Source of the DNA: an uncultured Polynucleobacter sp.
Lineage (GTDB): Bacteria; Pseudomonadota; Gammaproteobacteria; Burkholderiales; Burkholderiaceae
Reading direction: 5' to 3'
Length of the DNA: 6,151 nt
Assembly (NCBI GenBank): GCA_937996825.1
Contig: CALKUJ010000320.1
Coordinates: forward strand, 1 to 6,151
Part shown: piece after piece, positions 1-6,151 of the stretch
How positions within the stretch are numbered: position 1 is the first letter of the stretch
Layout: the number at the start of each line of letters is the position of its first letter
Position numbers and translations under genes: made by a program
Notes under the pieces: model-generated
Told to the model about the DNA's origin: nothing
The model's input: only the letters and a program-made list of their open reading frames with translations
Database searches by the model: none

Positions 1-140
1 GCAACCACTACACGGAGGGCTTCAAGCCCCTTGGAGGTTTCCATGGTGATTGGATGTACACCCGAAGGTGTACATCGTCAACTGCTCTGCTCGCGCCAAT
101 CATTCCCTACCGCAAAGCAGTCAACGACAACGGCATAGAC
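1..140. other. Unassigned left-edge segment abutting truncated hemY
   Basis: No gene could be assigned here. By hand count 76 of the first 140 bases are G or C (54%), against 27 of 60 in 181-240, inside hemY. HemY similarity ends near position 140. To its left, plus-strand frames starting at 1 and 3 stay open for 45 and 58 codons, and the minus frame reopens after the stop at 78-80 with an ATG at 44-42 that runs off the edge. None of these peptides looks like a family I know. The segment also carries the hairpin at 53-76. It may be a piece of inserted or rearranged DNA, a phage or plasmid fragment, or a chimeric contig end. The sequence alone does not decide. Confidence 0.4.
53..76. repeat. 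Perfect 10-bp inverted repeat with UUCG tetraloop on the minus strand
   Basis: Bases 53-62 are exactly complementary to 67-76, with a four-base loop at 63-66. Read in the direction of the hem operon (minus strand) the loop is UUCG closed by a C-G pair, the exceptionally stable cUUCGg tetraloop class. The plus-strand loop is CGAA. The hairpin begins one base after the stop codon of the truncated hemY frame (80-78). No run of T follows on either strand, so it is not a standard intrinsic terminator. It could stabilise an mRNA 3' end, belong to foreign DNA at this edge, or be a fold-back artefact. Confidence 0.75.
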
Positions 141-386
141 CTCGCGCTGCTTGCGGCGATACAAAGCTGCTTGCTTAGGTAAATCTAATACCGCAGCAAA
201 AGTACGCCAAGCCAACAAACCGACGATCAATATCCCCAAGACCACCACAATGAATAAGTTGAGGCTGGTATCTAAGCGATAAGGTGGAAAGTAGATGGTG
301 ATATGACCAGCATTACCACTGGCAAACAAGGCCAATAGAACTGCCGCAGCAAATAAAAAAGCCAACCACAATGCACCGCGCATCAT
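78..386 (-). CDS. hemY: HemY N-terminal region, truncated (heme operon membrane protein)
   Basis: HemY is an inner-membrane protein with a C-terminal TPR-like region, encoded in proteobacterial heme operons. Its exact role in protoheme synthesis is unsettled. Counting from the upstream GTG at 389, residues ~6-24 form the first membrane helix. A loop with the typical PPYR motif (35-38) and SLNL (42-45) follows, then a second helix at ~45-62 and a basic stretch ending near residue 83: the HemY N-terminal domain layout. The next 20 residues do not resemble the family and the frame stops at 78-80, giving about 103 residues where full HemY has roughly 390-400. I place the start at the ATG at 386-384, which shares one base with the hemX stop (TGATG). 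An AAGGG lies 6 bases upstream, and a second ATG follows directly. The GTG at 389 lacks that spacing. The gene is either broken or its continuation is lost at the contig edge. Confidence 0.75.
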   Translation of the reverse strand: MMRGALWLAFLFAAAVLLALFASGNAGHITIYFPPYRLDTSLNLFIVVVLGILIVGLLAWRTFAAVLDLPKQAALYRRKQREVYAVVVDCFAVGNDWREQSS

Positions 387-1093
387 CACTGACCCTTATT
401 CACTGGAATTGATTTAGACATTTCAGCACGAAGCTCGCTGATATTCTTTTGAATCTGTACCACTGAACTTGCTTGAGCTTGAAAATGTTTTGCTATCAAT
501 TTTTCAGCTTGAATCAAATCATCCTTGCTGGCCTGAGGCAACTGAGACAACCAAGCCAATCTGGCACTTAAAAAATGTAATCTCAATTGCTGACGAATCA
601 AATCTTGGGCAGCCGGGGTCATCGCCACATCTTTGACATCGCCCACCACTTGAATGCGCATCAACTGATCACCCAAACCCTGAATTGCTGACATTATTTT
701 TTGAATAAAGCCTTGAGTTCCAGCATTACTCGCAATTGCTGGAGCTTCTGCCACTGGCAAAGCATTCATAGGCAACTGAGCAACTTGATTCAATAATTGA
801 TTCAGTTGATTAGCCACAGGCGCAAGATTCTTTTGGTTCTCTAGAGAACTCTTCAGGGCCAGATTGATTTCAGCCTCTTGGGTCAATACTTTGCTCAATT
901 GGGACTCTAACTCTAGGACCCGGGCATCAAGTTGAGCTGGTCGATGATAAAGACGAAGACCACCCTCGATCACCAACCAAACAAGACAAATGGCAATAGC
1001 GATCCACAAAGCTCTCCATAAGCCTTTACCCAAAGCTTCTGATTGCAGTTGTTTGGTGGTTTTACCGCTCACTTGATCGAGTTCTACAGCCAT
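386..1093 (-). CDS. hemX: HemX-type membrane protein of the heme operon
   Basis: This 235-residue protein has a short cytoplasmic N-terminus, one membrane helix at about residues 25-42, then a long Gln/Leu-rich stretch (about 53-105) that should form a coiled coil. An Ala/Pro-rich linker follows (~108-126), then a helical C-terminal part with a QDLIRQQL...ARLAWL segment (163-181) typical of HemX proteins. Some HemX relatives are annotated as uroporphyrin-III C-methyltransferase, but no SAM-binding methyltransferase domain is visible, so that label should not be used. The function is unknown; position between hemD and hemY suggests a scaffold or accessory role in tetrapyrrole synthesis. It is shorter than E. 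coli HemX (about 390 residues). Its ATG lies 8 bases after hemD, whose stop TAG overlaps the ribosome binding site AGGA. Its own stop overlaps the hemY start. Confidence 0.85.
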   Translation of the reverse strand: MAVELDQVSGKTTKQLQSEALGKGLWRALWIAIAICLVWLVIEGGLRLYHRPAQLDARVLELESQLSKVLTQEAEINLALKSSLENQKNLAPVANQLNQLLNQVAQLPMNALPVAEAPAIASNAGTQGFIQKIMSAIQGLGDQLMRIQVVGDVKDVAMTPAAQDLIRQQLRLHFLSARLAWLSQLPQASKDDLIQAEKLIAKHFQAQASSVVQIQKNISELRAEMSKSIPVNKGQ

Positions 1094-1101
1094 TTCTATT
1101 C

Positions 1102-1896
1102 CTAATTTTTATTGGGGTGCCATTGATTGATTTTGACAAGCAACTGATCGTCACCTGGCGTACAGCAATCAACATTTTTAAACCCAAGTTCCTTGCATAT
1201 CTGAGCAATACGCTCATGCGTACACAACATCATAGCTTCATTTAACCAAGGCTCTGCCCATGATGCACTTTCTTTTAAAAACTGAGCTAAATGACGTGCC
1301 GCCTCAGAGGAAGTCAGGACACAAATAGAGTCACCGGGCATCACTTTTTTTAAACCAAGCCAGGCTGGTGAATCACTGGCCAAGGGAACTCTTTTGTAGG
1401 TCGATACTGAGTGTATTTCTGCGCCTTGTAATAAAAACTGTTCCCCAAGCCAAGCTCTTCCACCAATACCTTTTAGAAAGAGAATGTTTTTACCAGCCCA
1501 AGATTTCTGGGCTTGATTCAAAACTTTCCATAAGCCCTCTGAATCCCATTCGCTTGGATTATTCGGAGCATAAATAGTGTAACCATGTTCAGCAGTGATG
1601 CCATGATGACTCAATGCTTCTAAGCTACCGCCACCCACGACCGCAATTGGAATACTCTTTGGCCACTCCGCCTGCAGCAATCGCATCGAACACTCGACGG
1701 CATTAGGACTCACAAAAACTGCTAAATCACTGGCCGGCAAGAGGTCTTTTAAGCGCTTAGCATCTGCGGGGTTTTCATTGGGCACAATCGACAATAAAGG
1801 CAATTGAATTTGCTCTAGCATCGGAAACTTCCGATGTAGTAACTCTCCCAATCTTAGAGACTGTCCTAGTGGTCGAGTCAGAACAATATTGGGCAT
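1102..1896 (-). CDS. hemD: Uroporphyrinogen-III synthase
   Basis: HemD closes hydroxymethylbilane into uroporphyrinogen III with inversion of ring D, in the cytoplasm. The family is poorly conserved, but its usual landmarks are present in order: an N-terminal LTRPLGQS (residues 6-13), FVSPNAV (61-67), a VVGGGSLEAL stretch (86-95), GIGGR followed by GAEI and the YKR motif (143-169, with Y167 where the family has its conserved tyrosine), LTSSEAARHL (194-203), and a C-terminal THERIA...LGF block (226-239). The length of 264 residues is normal for two alternating alpha/beta domains. The ATG lies 15 bases beyond the hemC stop, with no obvious Shine-Dalgarno before it, so translation probably depends on coupling to hemC. 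Enzyme order (HemC product to HemD) matches gene order. Confidence 0.93.
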   Translation of the reverse strand: MPNIVLTRPLGQSLRLGELLHRKFPMLEQIQLPLLSIVPNENPADAKRLKDLLPASDLAVFVSPNAVECSMRLLQAEWPKSIPIAVVGGGSLEALSHHGITAEHGYTIYAPNNPSEWDSEGLWKVLNQAQKSWAGKNILFLKGIGGRAWLGEQFLLQGAEIHSVSTYKRVPLASDSPAWLGLKKVMPGDSICVLTSSEAARHLAQFLKESASWAEPWLNEAMMLCTHERIAQICKELGFKNVDCCTPGDDQLLVKINQWHPNKN

Positions 1897-1911
1897 GAGT
1901 TTTAGCTTAGA

Positions 1912-2862
1912 TTATCTTGGGGGCAATAAATCTTTAGCGCCCTGAGCAATCAACTCATCGGCAACCTGCAAGCCCATTTGGTCGGCATGCTCCATGCTAA
2001 CGATTGACAACTTCTTTTCAGATCGACACATACTTTGACCATCCGTGCTGGCTACAAAGGAACGAAGATACAAAGAATCTGAACCTTCCCAAATTGCATA
2101 GGCAGCCAAGGGAACATCGCAAGAACCACCAAGCGCTCTAGAAACAGCTCTCTCGGCAGTCACAGCCATCGCAGAAGGGGCATGGTTCAAAGGAGCAAGC
2201 CAGCTTTTCATTTCCGGTCTTCCAGCCCTGATCTCGATACCCAAAGCACCCTGACCAGCAGCAGGCAAACTATCCTCCGGAGCCAATAAGCTGCGGATGC
2301 GCTCGGCCATACCTAAACGCTTCAGACCAGCAGCGGCCAAAATGATCGCGGCATACTCGCCTTTGTCTAATTTACCCAAACGGGTGTCCAAATTGCCGCG
2401 CAGAGGCTGGATATTCAAGTGTGGATAGCGTGAGCGCAATGAAGCCTCACGACGCAAACTAGCGGTTCCCACAACCGCTCCTGCAGGTAAATCTGCCAGA
2501 GTTGCATAGTCATTTGAAACAAAGGCATCCCTGGCATCTTCACGCTCCATGATGCAAGACAACTCAAAGCCTTCGGGCAACTGCATCGGGACATCCTTGA
2601 GAGAATGAACTGCCAAATCCGCCCGCCCCTCTTCCAAAGCCACTTCTAATTCTTTGACAAAAAGACCCTTACCGCCGACTTTAGAGAGGGTTCTGTCCAA
2701 AATCTGATCACCCCGAGTGGTCATACCCAAAATACTGACATCGCAGTCTGGATAGAGCTTTTTCAGGCAATCTCGAACATATTCAGCCTGCCACATGGCC
2801 AAACGGCTCTCTCGGGAGGCAATTACCAGCTTTTTAGGATAAGAAATTTGTGTCATAACCAT
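1912..2862 (-). CDS. hemC: Porphobilinogen deaminase (hydroxymethylbilane synthase)
   Basis: HemC condenses four porphobilinogen molecules into hydroxymethylbilane, on a covalently bound dipyrromethane cofactor. The motifs are unmistakable: IASRESRLAMWQAE (14-27), TTRGD (48-52), VGGKGLFVKELE (62-73), DLAVHSLKDVP (82-92; D90 matches the catalytic aspartate), GTASLRRE (132-139, the substrate-binding arginines), RGN-DTR (155-161), AAGQGALGIE (201-210), and GGSCDVPLAAYA (245-256), in which C248 is the cofactor attachment cysteine. At 316 residues it is full length. Two starts are possible: ATG at 2862 and ATG at 2856, two codons later. I keep 2862 because an AAGG lies 10 bases upstream of it, against 16 for the other. 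It is the first gene of the hem operon and diverges from argH across 35 bp. Confidence 0.97.
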   Translation of the reverse strand: MVMTQISYPKKLVIASRESRLAMWQAEYVRDCLKKLYPDCDVSILGMTTRGDQILDRTLSKVGGKGLFVKELEVALEEGRADLAVHSLKDVPMQLPEGFELSCIMEREDARDAFVSNDYATLADLPAGAVVGTASLRREASLRSRYPHLNIQPLRGNLDTRLGKLDKGEYAAIILAAAGLKRLGMAERIRSLLAPEDSLPAAGQGALGIEIRAGRPEMKSWLAPLNHAPSAMAVTAERAVSRALGGSCDVPLAAYAIWEGSDSLYLRSFVASTDGQSMCRSEKKLSIVSMEHADQMGLQVADELIAQGAKDLLPPR

Positions 2863-2897
2863 AAGGATAAGGCCTTTGAGGCAATATACTTATATTT
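2863..2897. promoter_or_regulatory. Divergent hemC/argH promoter region
   Basis: Only 35 AT-rich bases separate the two divergent start codons, so the promoters must overlap each other or the coding ends. On the plus strand TATACT at 2885-2890 is a five-of-six match to the -10 consensus. Transcription from it would begin at about 2897-2898, on the argH ATG itself. On the minus strand TATAAG (2894-2889) and TATATT (2888-2883) are -10-like hexamers that could serve hemC. No good -35 box is visible at 16-18 bp spacing for any of them. I see no clear operator. The assignment is tentative and rests on sequence likeness only. Confidence 0.4.
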
Positions 2898-4328
2898 ATG
2901 GCAGATTTAGATAAAAACAAGAACTCTCTGGACAACAAAGACCAAGCTTGGTCGGCTCGCTTTGCCGAGCCTGTGGCGGAACTCGTACAGCGATACACCG
3001 CTTCTGTTGACTTTGATAAACGCATGGCCTTGGTTGATATCCAGGGCTCTTTGGCTCACGCCGAAATGTTGACTGCGCAGAAGATCATCAGTGCTGAAGA
3101 TTTTGCTGCGATCCAAAAAGGCATGGCAGAGATACGCTCTGAAATTGAAGCAGGTTCATTTGTTTGGGAACTCGCTCTTGAGGACGTTCATCTGAACATC
3201 GAGGCACGTTTGACCAAGTTGATTGGCGATGCTGGCAAACGTCTTCACACCGGTCGCTCAAGAAATGATCAAGTAGCAACAGACATTCGTCTCTGGTTAC
3301 GTGGTGCGATTGATGAAATTCAATCAGAACTCACCTCTTTGCGTTCAGGCCTACTTGGTCTAGCTGAAAAGCATGCTGACACCATCATGCCTGGCTTCAC
3401 ACATTTACAAGTAGCCCAACCCATCACATTTGGTCATCACGTGATGGCTTACGCAGAAATGTTTGCGCGTGATGCTGAGCGTTTGGCTGATTGCCGTAAG
3501 CGTGTCAATCGTTTACCACTCGGTGCAGCAGCACTGGCTGGAACGAGCTATCCAATTGATCGTGAACGCGTGGCCAAAACTTTAGGATTTGACGGTGTTT
3601 GCCAGAACTCCTTGGATGCGGTCTCAGATAGAGATTTTGCGATTGAGTTTTGCGCCACCGCCTCATTGGTGATGACGCACATCTCACGCTTATCTGAAGA
3701 GTTAATCATTTGGATGAGTCCAAGGGTTGGCTTTGTGGACTTGCCTGATCGTTTCTGTACAGGCAGCTCGATCATGCCGCAGAAGAAGAACCCTGATGTA
3801 CCAGAATTAGCAAGAGGCAAAACTGGTCGCGTGAACGGCAACCTCATTTCATTGCTGACTTTGATGAAAGGCCAACCTTTGGCCTACAACAAAGATAATC
3901 AAGAAGACAAAGAACCGCTATTTGATTCAGCAGATACTTTGCGCGACACCTTGCGTATTTTTGCTGACATGGTTCCGCACATTCAAGTAAAAGCAGATGT
4001 GATGAGAGCTGCAGCACTTCAAGGTTTTGCTACTGCGACTGATTTGGCTGATTATTTAGTCAAAAAAGGTTTGGCTTTCCGTGACGCTCATGAAGCTGTT
4101 GCTCACGCTGTGAAGGCCTGCTCAAACAAAGGCTGTGACTTGGCAGATTTATCACTGGCAGAATTGAGAACTGCTTGTGATCTTGGGGATAAAGCCAATC
4201 TCATCGGTGAAGATGCATTCAAAGTCTTGACCCTTGAGGGCTCGATCAACAGTCGTAACCATGTTGGCGGCACTGCACCAGAGCAGGTGAAAAAAGCGAT
4301 TGCAGCCTATCGCAAAAACTTGAAATAA
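2898..4328 (+). CDS. argH: Argininosuccinate lyase
   Basis: ArgH cleaves argininosuccinate to arginine and fumarate, the last step of arginine synthesis, as a cytoplasmic homotetramer whose active sites are shared between subunits. The 476-residue protein starts with a short charged extension, then the standard start WSARFAEP (18-25) and ASVDFDKRMA (35-44). The three fumarase/aspartase superfamily regions are clear: HTGRSRNDQ (117-125), PGFTHLQ (165-171, with the catalytic-region histidine H169), and the signature GSSIMPQKKNP (289-299), which carries the flexible-loop serine. The LEGSINSRNHVGGTAPEQV block (446-464) is the usual C-terminus. Nothing is missing. The ATG is not preceded by a Shine-Dalgarno at normal distance; the nearest, GAGG at 2878-2881, is 16 bases away. 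The gene stands alone and ends in its own terminator. Confidence 0.97.
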   Translation: MADLDKNKNSLDNKDQAWSARFAEPVAELVQRYTASVDFDKRMALVDIQGSLAHAEMLTAQKIISAEDFAAIQKGMAEIRSEIEAGSFVWELALEDVHLNIEARLTKLIGDAGKRLHTGRSRNDQVATDIRLWLRGAIDEIQSELTSLRSGLLGLAEKHADTIMPGFTHLQVAQPITFGHHVMAYAEMFARDAERLADCRKRVNRLPLGAAALAGTSYPIDRERVAKTLGFDGVCQNSLDAVSDRDFAIEFCATASLVMTHISRLSEELIIWMSPRVGFVDLPDRFCTGSSIMPQKKNPDVPELARGKTGRVNGNLISLLTLMKGQPLAYNKDNQEDKEPLFDSADTLRDTLRIFADMVPHIQVKADVMRAAALQGFATATDLADYLVKKGLAFRDAHEAVAHAVKACSNKGCDLADLSLAELRTACDLGDKANLIGEDAFKVLTLEGSINSRNHVGGTAPEQVKKAIAAYRKNLK

Positions 4329-4366
4329 GCTCTAACGCAACAAGCAATAGTTTCTTCGTTTCAAAT

Positions 4367-4398
4367 AAAAATGGCTCACTATAAAGTGAGCCATTTTT
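4367..4398. terminator. Bidirectional intrinsic terminator between argH and the decarboxylase gene
   Basis: Bases 4367-4380 pair perfectly with 4385-4398 around a four-base loop (ATAA), giving a 14-bp stem with a GC-containing core GGCTCACT. Seven T residues (4394-4400) end the hairpin in the plus direction, and five T residues (the complement of 4367-4371) end it in the minus direction. It lies 38 bases after the argH stop and about 38 bases after the stop of the convergent decarboxylase gene, so it can terminate both transcripts. Confidence 0.93.
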
Positions 4399-4436
4399 TT
4401 AACCAGACAGAAGCTGTATTTACATCAGTCTCGAAG

Positions 4437-6151
4437 TCAGTCCTTGACGCAGTCAACGTAATATTCTTTGCGACCGTTCAAATCACCTTTGACCAAACCA
4501 TGGACGTCGGTTTCAAAGCCAGGGAACTGTTCATTGAAATCACGAGTAAAACGCAAGTAGTCAACGATGCGCTTATTGAAACGCTCACCCGGAATCAATA
4601 GAGGAATGCCTGGCGGATAAGGGGTTACCAACATTGCTGTGACTCGACCTTCTAAATCATCAATGATCACGCGCTCAATGTCACGGTGCGCCATTTTTGC
4701 CCAAGCATCTGATGGCTTCATCGCAGGAATCATGTCTGACAAATACATTTCTGTGGTCATGCGAGCCACATCGTACTTTTTGTAGACTTGGTGAATTTGC
4801 TGACAAAGATCTTTGAGGCCAATGCGCTCGTAGCGTGGATTCTTGGCTACAAACTCTGGCAGCACTCGCCACAAAGGTTGATTCTTATCGTAATCATCTT
4901 TGAATTGTTGCAAGGTCGTGACCATGGTGTTCCAACGGCCCTTGGTGATACCGATAGTGAACATGATGAAGAAAGAATACAAACCAGTCTTCTCAACAAT
5001 CACACCGTGCTCAGATAAATACTTGGTCACAATGCTGGCCGGAATACCGGTATCAGCAAAATTACCATCCATTTCCAAGCCAGGAGTGATGATGGTTGCC
5101 TTGATTGGATCGAGCATATTGAAGCCCGCAGCCAACTTACCAAAATCATGCCAACGCTCATCAGCTTGCAAAACCCAATCATCTCTCTCGCCAATACCCT
5201 CTTCGGCAAGATACTCAGGGCCCCAAACCTTGAACCACCAGTCAGCACCCCACTCTTCATCCACTTTGCGCATGGCACGACGGAAGTCCAAAGACTCAGC
5301 AATTGATTCATGAACCAAAGCAGTACCACCTGGAGGCTCCATCATGGCCGCTGCCACATCGCAAGAAGCAATGATCGCGTACTGCGGACTGGTGGAGGTG
5401 TGCATCAAATAGGATTCATTGAAGCAATCGTTGTCTAATTTATTAGACTCTGAGTCTTGCACCAAAATCTGTGATGCTTGAGATAGACCTGCTAATAACT
5501 TATGAGTTGATTGTGTAGAAAAGACCATGCTTTCTTTTGAACGTGGTCGATCTTTACCAATCGCATGCATGTCTTTGTAGAAATCATGGAAAGTTGCATG
5601 CGGTAACCATGCCTCATCAAAATGCAAAGTATCTACTTTGCCGTCCAACATTTCTTTGATCATCTCAACGTTGTACAACACGCCATCGTATGTACTTTGT
5701 GTGATGGTCAATACACGTGGCTTGGCATTTTTATCAGTGATGAATGGATTGCTTTGAATCTTCTTCTGAATCGTTTTCCAGTCAAACTCTTCTTTAGGAA
5801 TCGGACCGATGATGCCGTAGTGATTGCGCGTTGGCATCAAGAAAACAGGCACAGCACCAGTCATCATGATGGCATGCAAAATTGACTTATGGCAGTTACG
5901 GTCAACAATCACAATGTCACCAGGAGCCACTGTTGAATGCCAAACGATTTTGTTAGACGTCGAAGTACCATTCGTCACAAAGAACAAATGGTCTGCGTTA
6001 AAGATGCGAGCAGCATTGCGCTCACTAGCAGCGACAGGGCCGGTGTGATCCAATAATTGACCTAATTCATCGACCGCATTACAAACGTCGGCACGAAGCA
6101 TGTTCTCACCAAAGAATTGATGGAACATCTGCCCTACTGGGCTTTTCAAGA
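4437..6151 (-). CDS. Arginine/lysine/ornithine decarboxylase, N-terminus beyond the window
   Basis: This is a PLP-dependent, fold-type I amino acid decarboxylase of the large bacterial Orn/Lys/Arg family (SpeC, LdcC/CadA, AdiA). It turns a basic amino acid into a polyamine or diamine plus CO2, either for polyamine synthesis or for acid resistance. About 571 codons are visible. The TTG at 6149 encodes Leu in the family motif (L)KSPVG and is not a start; roughly 170-180 residues, including the N-terminal wing domain, lie off the right edge. Numbering from that Leu: ELGQLLDHTGP (28-38), GTSTSNK (61-67, cofactor phosphate binding), HFDEAW (176-181, with D178 for the pyridine nitrogen), STHK (214-217, K217 being the PLP lysine), then the C-terminal domain with PYPPGIPLLIPGE (510-522) and FPGFETDVHG (542-551). 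The mix of AdiA-like and LdcC-like stretches leaves the preferred substrate open. It converges on argH. Confidence 0.93.
   Translation of the reverse strand, partial: LKSPVGQMFHQFFGENMLRADVCNAVDELGQLLDHTGPVAASERNAARIFNADHLFFVTNGTSTSNKIVWHSTVAPGDIVIVDRNCHKSILHAIMMTGAVPVFLMPTRNHYGIIGPIPKEEFDWKTIQKKIQSNPFITDKNAKPRVLTITQSTYDGVLYNVEMIKEMLDGKVDTLHFDEAWLPHATFHDFYKDMHAIGKDRPRSKESMVFSTQSTHKLLAGLSQASQILVQDSESNKLDNDCFNESYLMHTSTSPQYAIIASCDVAAAMMEPPGGTALVHESIAESLDFRRAMRKVDEEWGADWWFKVWGPEYLAEEGIGERDDWVLQADERWHDFGKLAAGFNMLDPIKATIITPGLEMDGNFADTGIPASIVTKYLSEHGVIVEKTGLYSFFIMFTIGITKGRWNTMVTTLQQFKDDYDKNQPLWRVLPEFVAKNPRYERIGLKDLCQQIHQVYKKYDVARMTTEMYLSDMIPAMKPSDAWAKMAHRDIERVIIDDLEGRVTAMLVTPYPPGIPLLIPGERFNKRIVDYLRFTRDFNEQFPGFETDVHGLVKGDLNGRKEYYVDCVKD

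Noticed and set aside
53..76. The left-edge hairpin as an intrinsic terminator of the hem operon
   Set aside because: No run of T follows the stem on either strand, and full-length HemY would be expected to continue well past this point.
76..125. GTCAAC occurring twice (77-82 and 120-125) as a recombination or attC-like site
   Set aside because: Six bases is too short to be meaningful, and no paired integron core sites or attachment-site layout could be made out.
386..1093. Annotation of the hemX product as uroporphyrin-III C-methyltransferase
   Set aside because: No SAM-binding methyltransferase domain is present. The protein is one membrane helix plus coiled coil and a helical HemX-type C-terminus.
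3548..3847. Minus-strand 99-codon frame inside argH
   Set aside because: It is antisense to the highly conserved ArgH signature region, with no recognisable protein and no ribosome binding site.
4371..4601. Plus-strand open frame of 76 codons after argH
   Set aside because: Its first codons lie inside the terminator hairpin and the rest is antisense to the conserved C-terminal domain of the decarboxylase. No family resemblance was seen.
4788..5313. Overlapping plus-strand open frames antisense to the decarboxylase gene
   Set aside because: The minus-strand frame here encodes a conserved protein with clear motifs. The plus-strand peptides look like shadow translation.

Overview
The window looks like a stretch of a moderately AT-rich betaproteobacterial chromosome. 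Protein style and gene content fit Burkholderiales, and a Polynucleobacter-like relative is my best guess. That placement comes from recognising the proteins; no search was run. Apart from the first ~140 bases, everything is ordinary core-metabolism DNA: densely packed, without insertion sequences, CRISPR arrays or RNA genes that I could find.

Layout. A leftward (minus-strand) heme operon fills positions ~78-2862 in the order hemC, hemD, hemX, hemY. Gaps are 15 bp and 8 bp, followed by a one-base stop/start overlap, so co-transcription is very likely. HemC and HemD make uroporphyrinogen III from porphobilinogen. HemX and HemY are membrane-anchored accessory proteins usually encoded with them. 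Only the first ~83 residues of HemY are recognisable. The frame then runs into an unrelated tail and stops at 78-80, right beside a perfect 10-bp hairpin at 53-76. This is either a real truncation or rearrangement, or an assembly/contig-end artefact.

From a 35-bp divergent intergenic region, argH (argininosuccinate lyase, last step of arginine synthesis) runs rightward over 2898-4328. A strong bidirectional hairpin terminator at 4367-4398 separates it from a convergent gene. That gene (4437 to the right edge, minus strand) is a PLP-dependent arginine/lysine/ornithine decarboxylase of the large fold-type I family. Its N-terminal part lies beyond the window.

How they work together: the hem genes form one pathway unit. 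argH and the decarboxylase respectively make and probably consume basic amino acids, but their convergent arrangement and shared terminator argue against co-regulation. I did not find a convincing new system. The places worth a second look are the left edge (broken hemY plus UUCG hairpin) and the very short hemC/argH divergent promoter region, where argH lacks a normal ribosome binding site.
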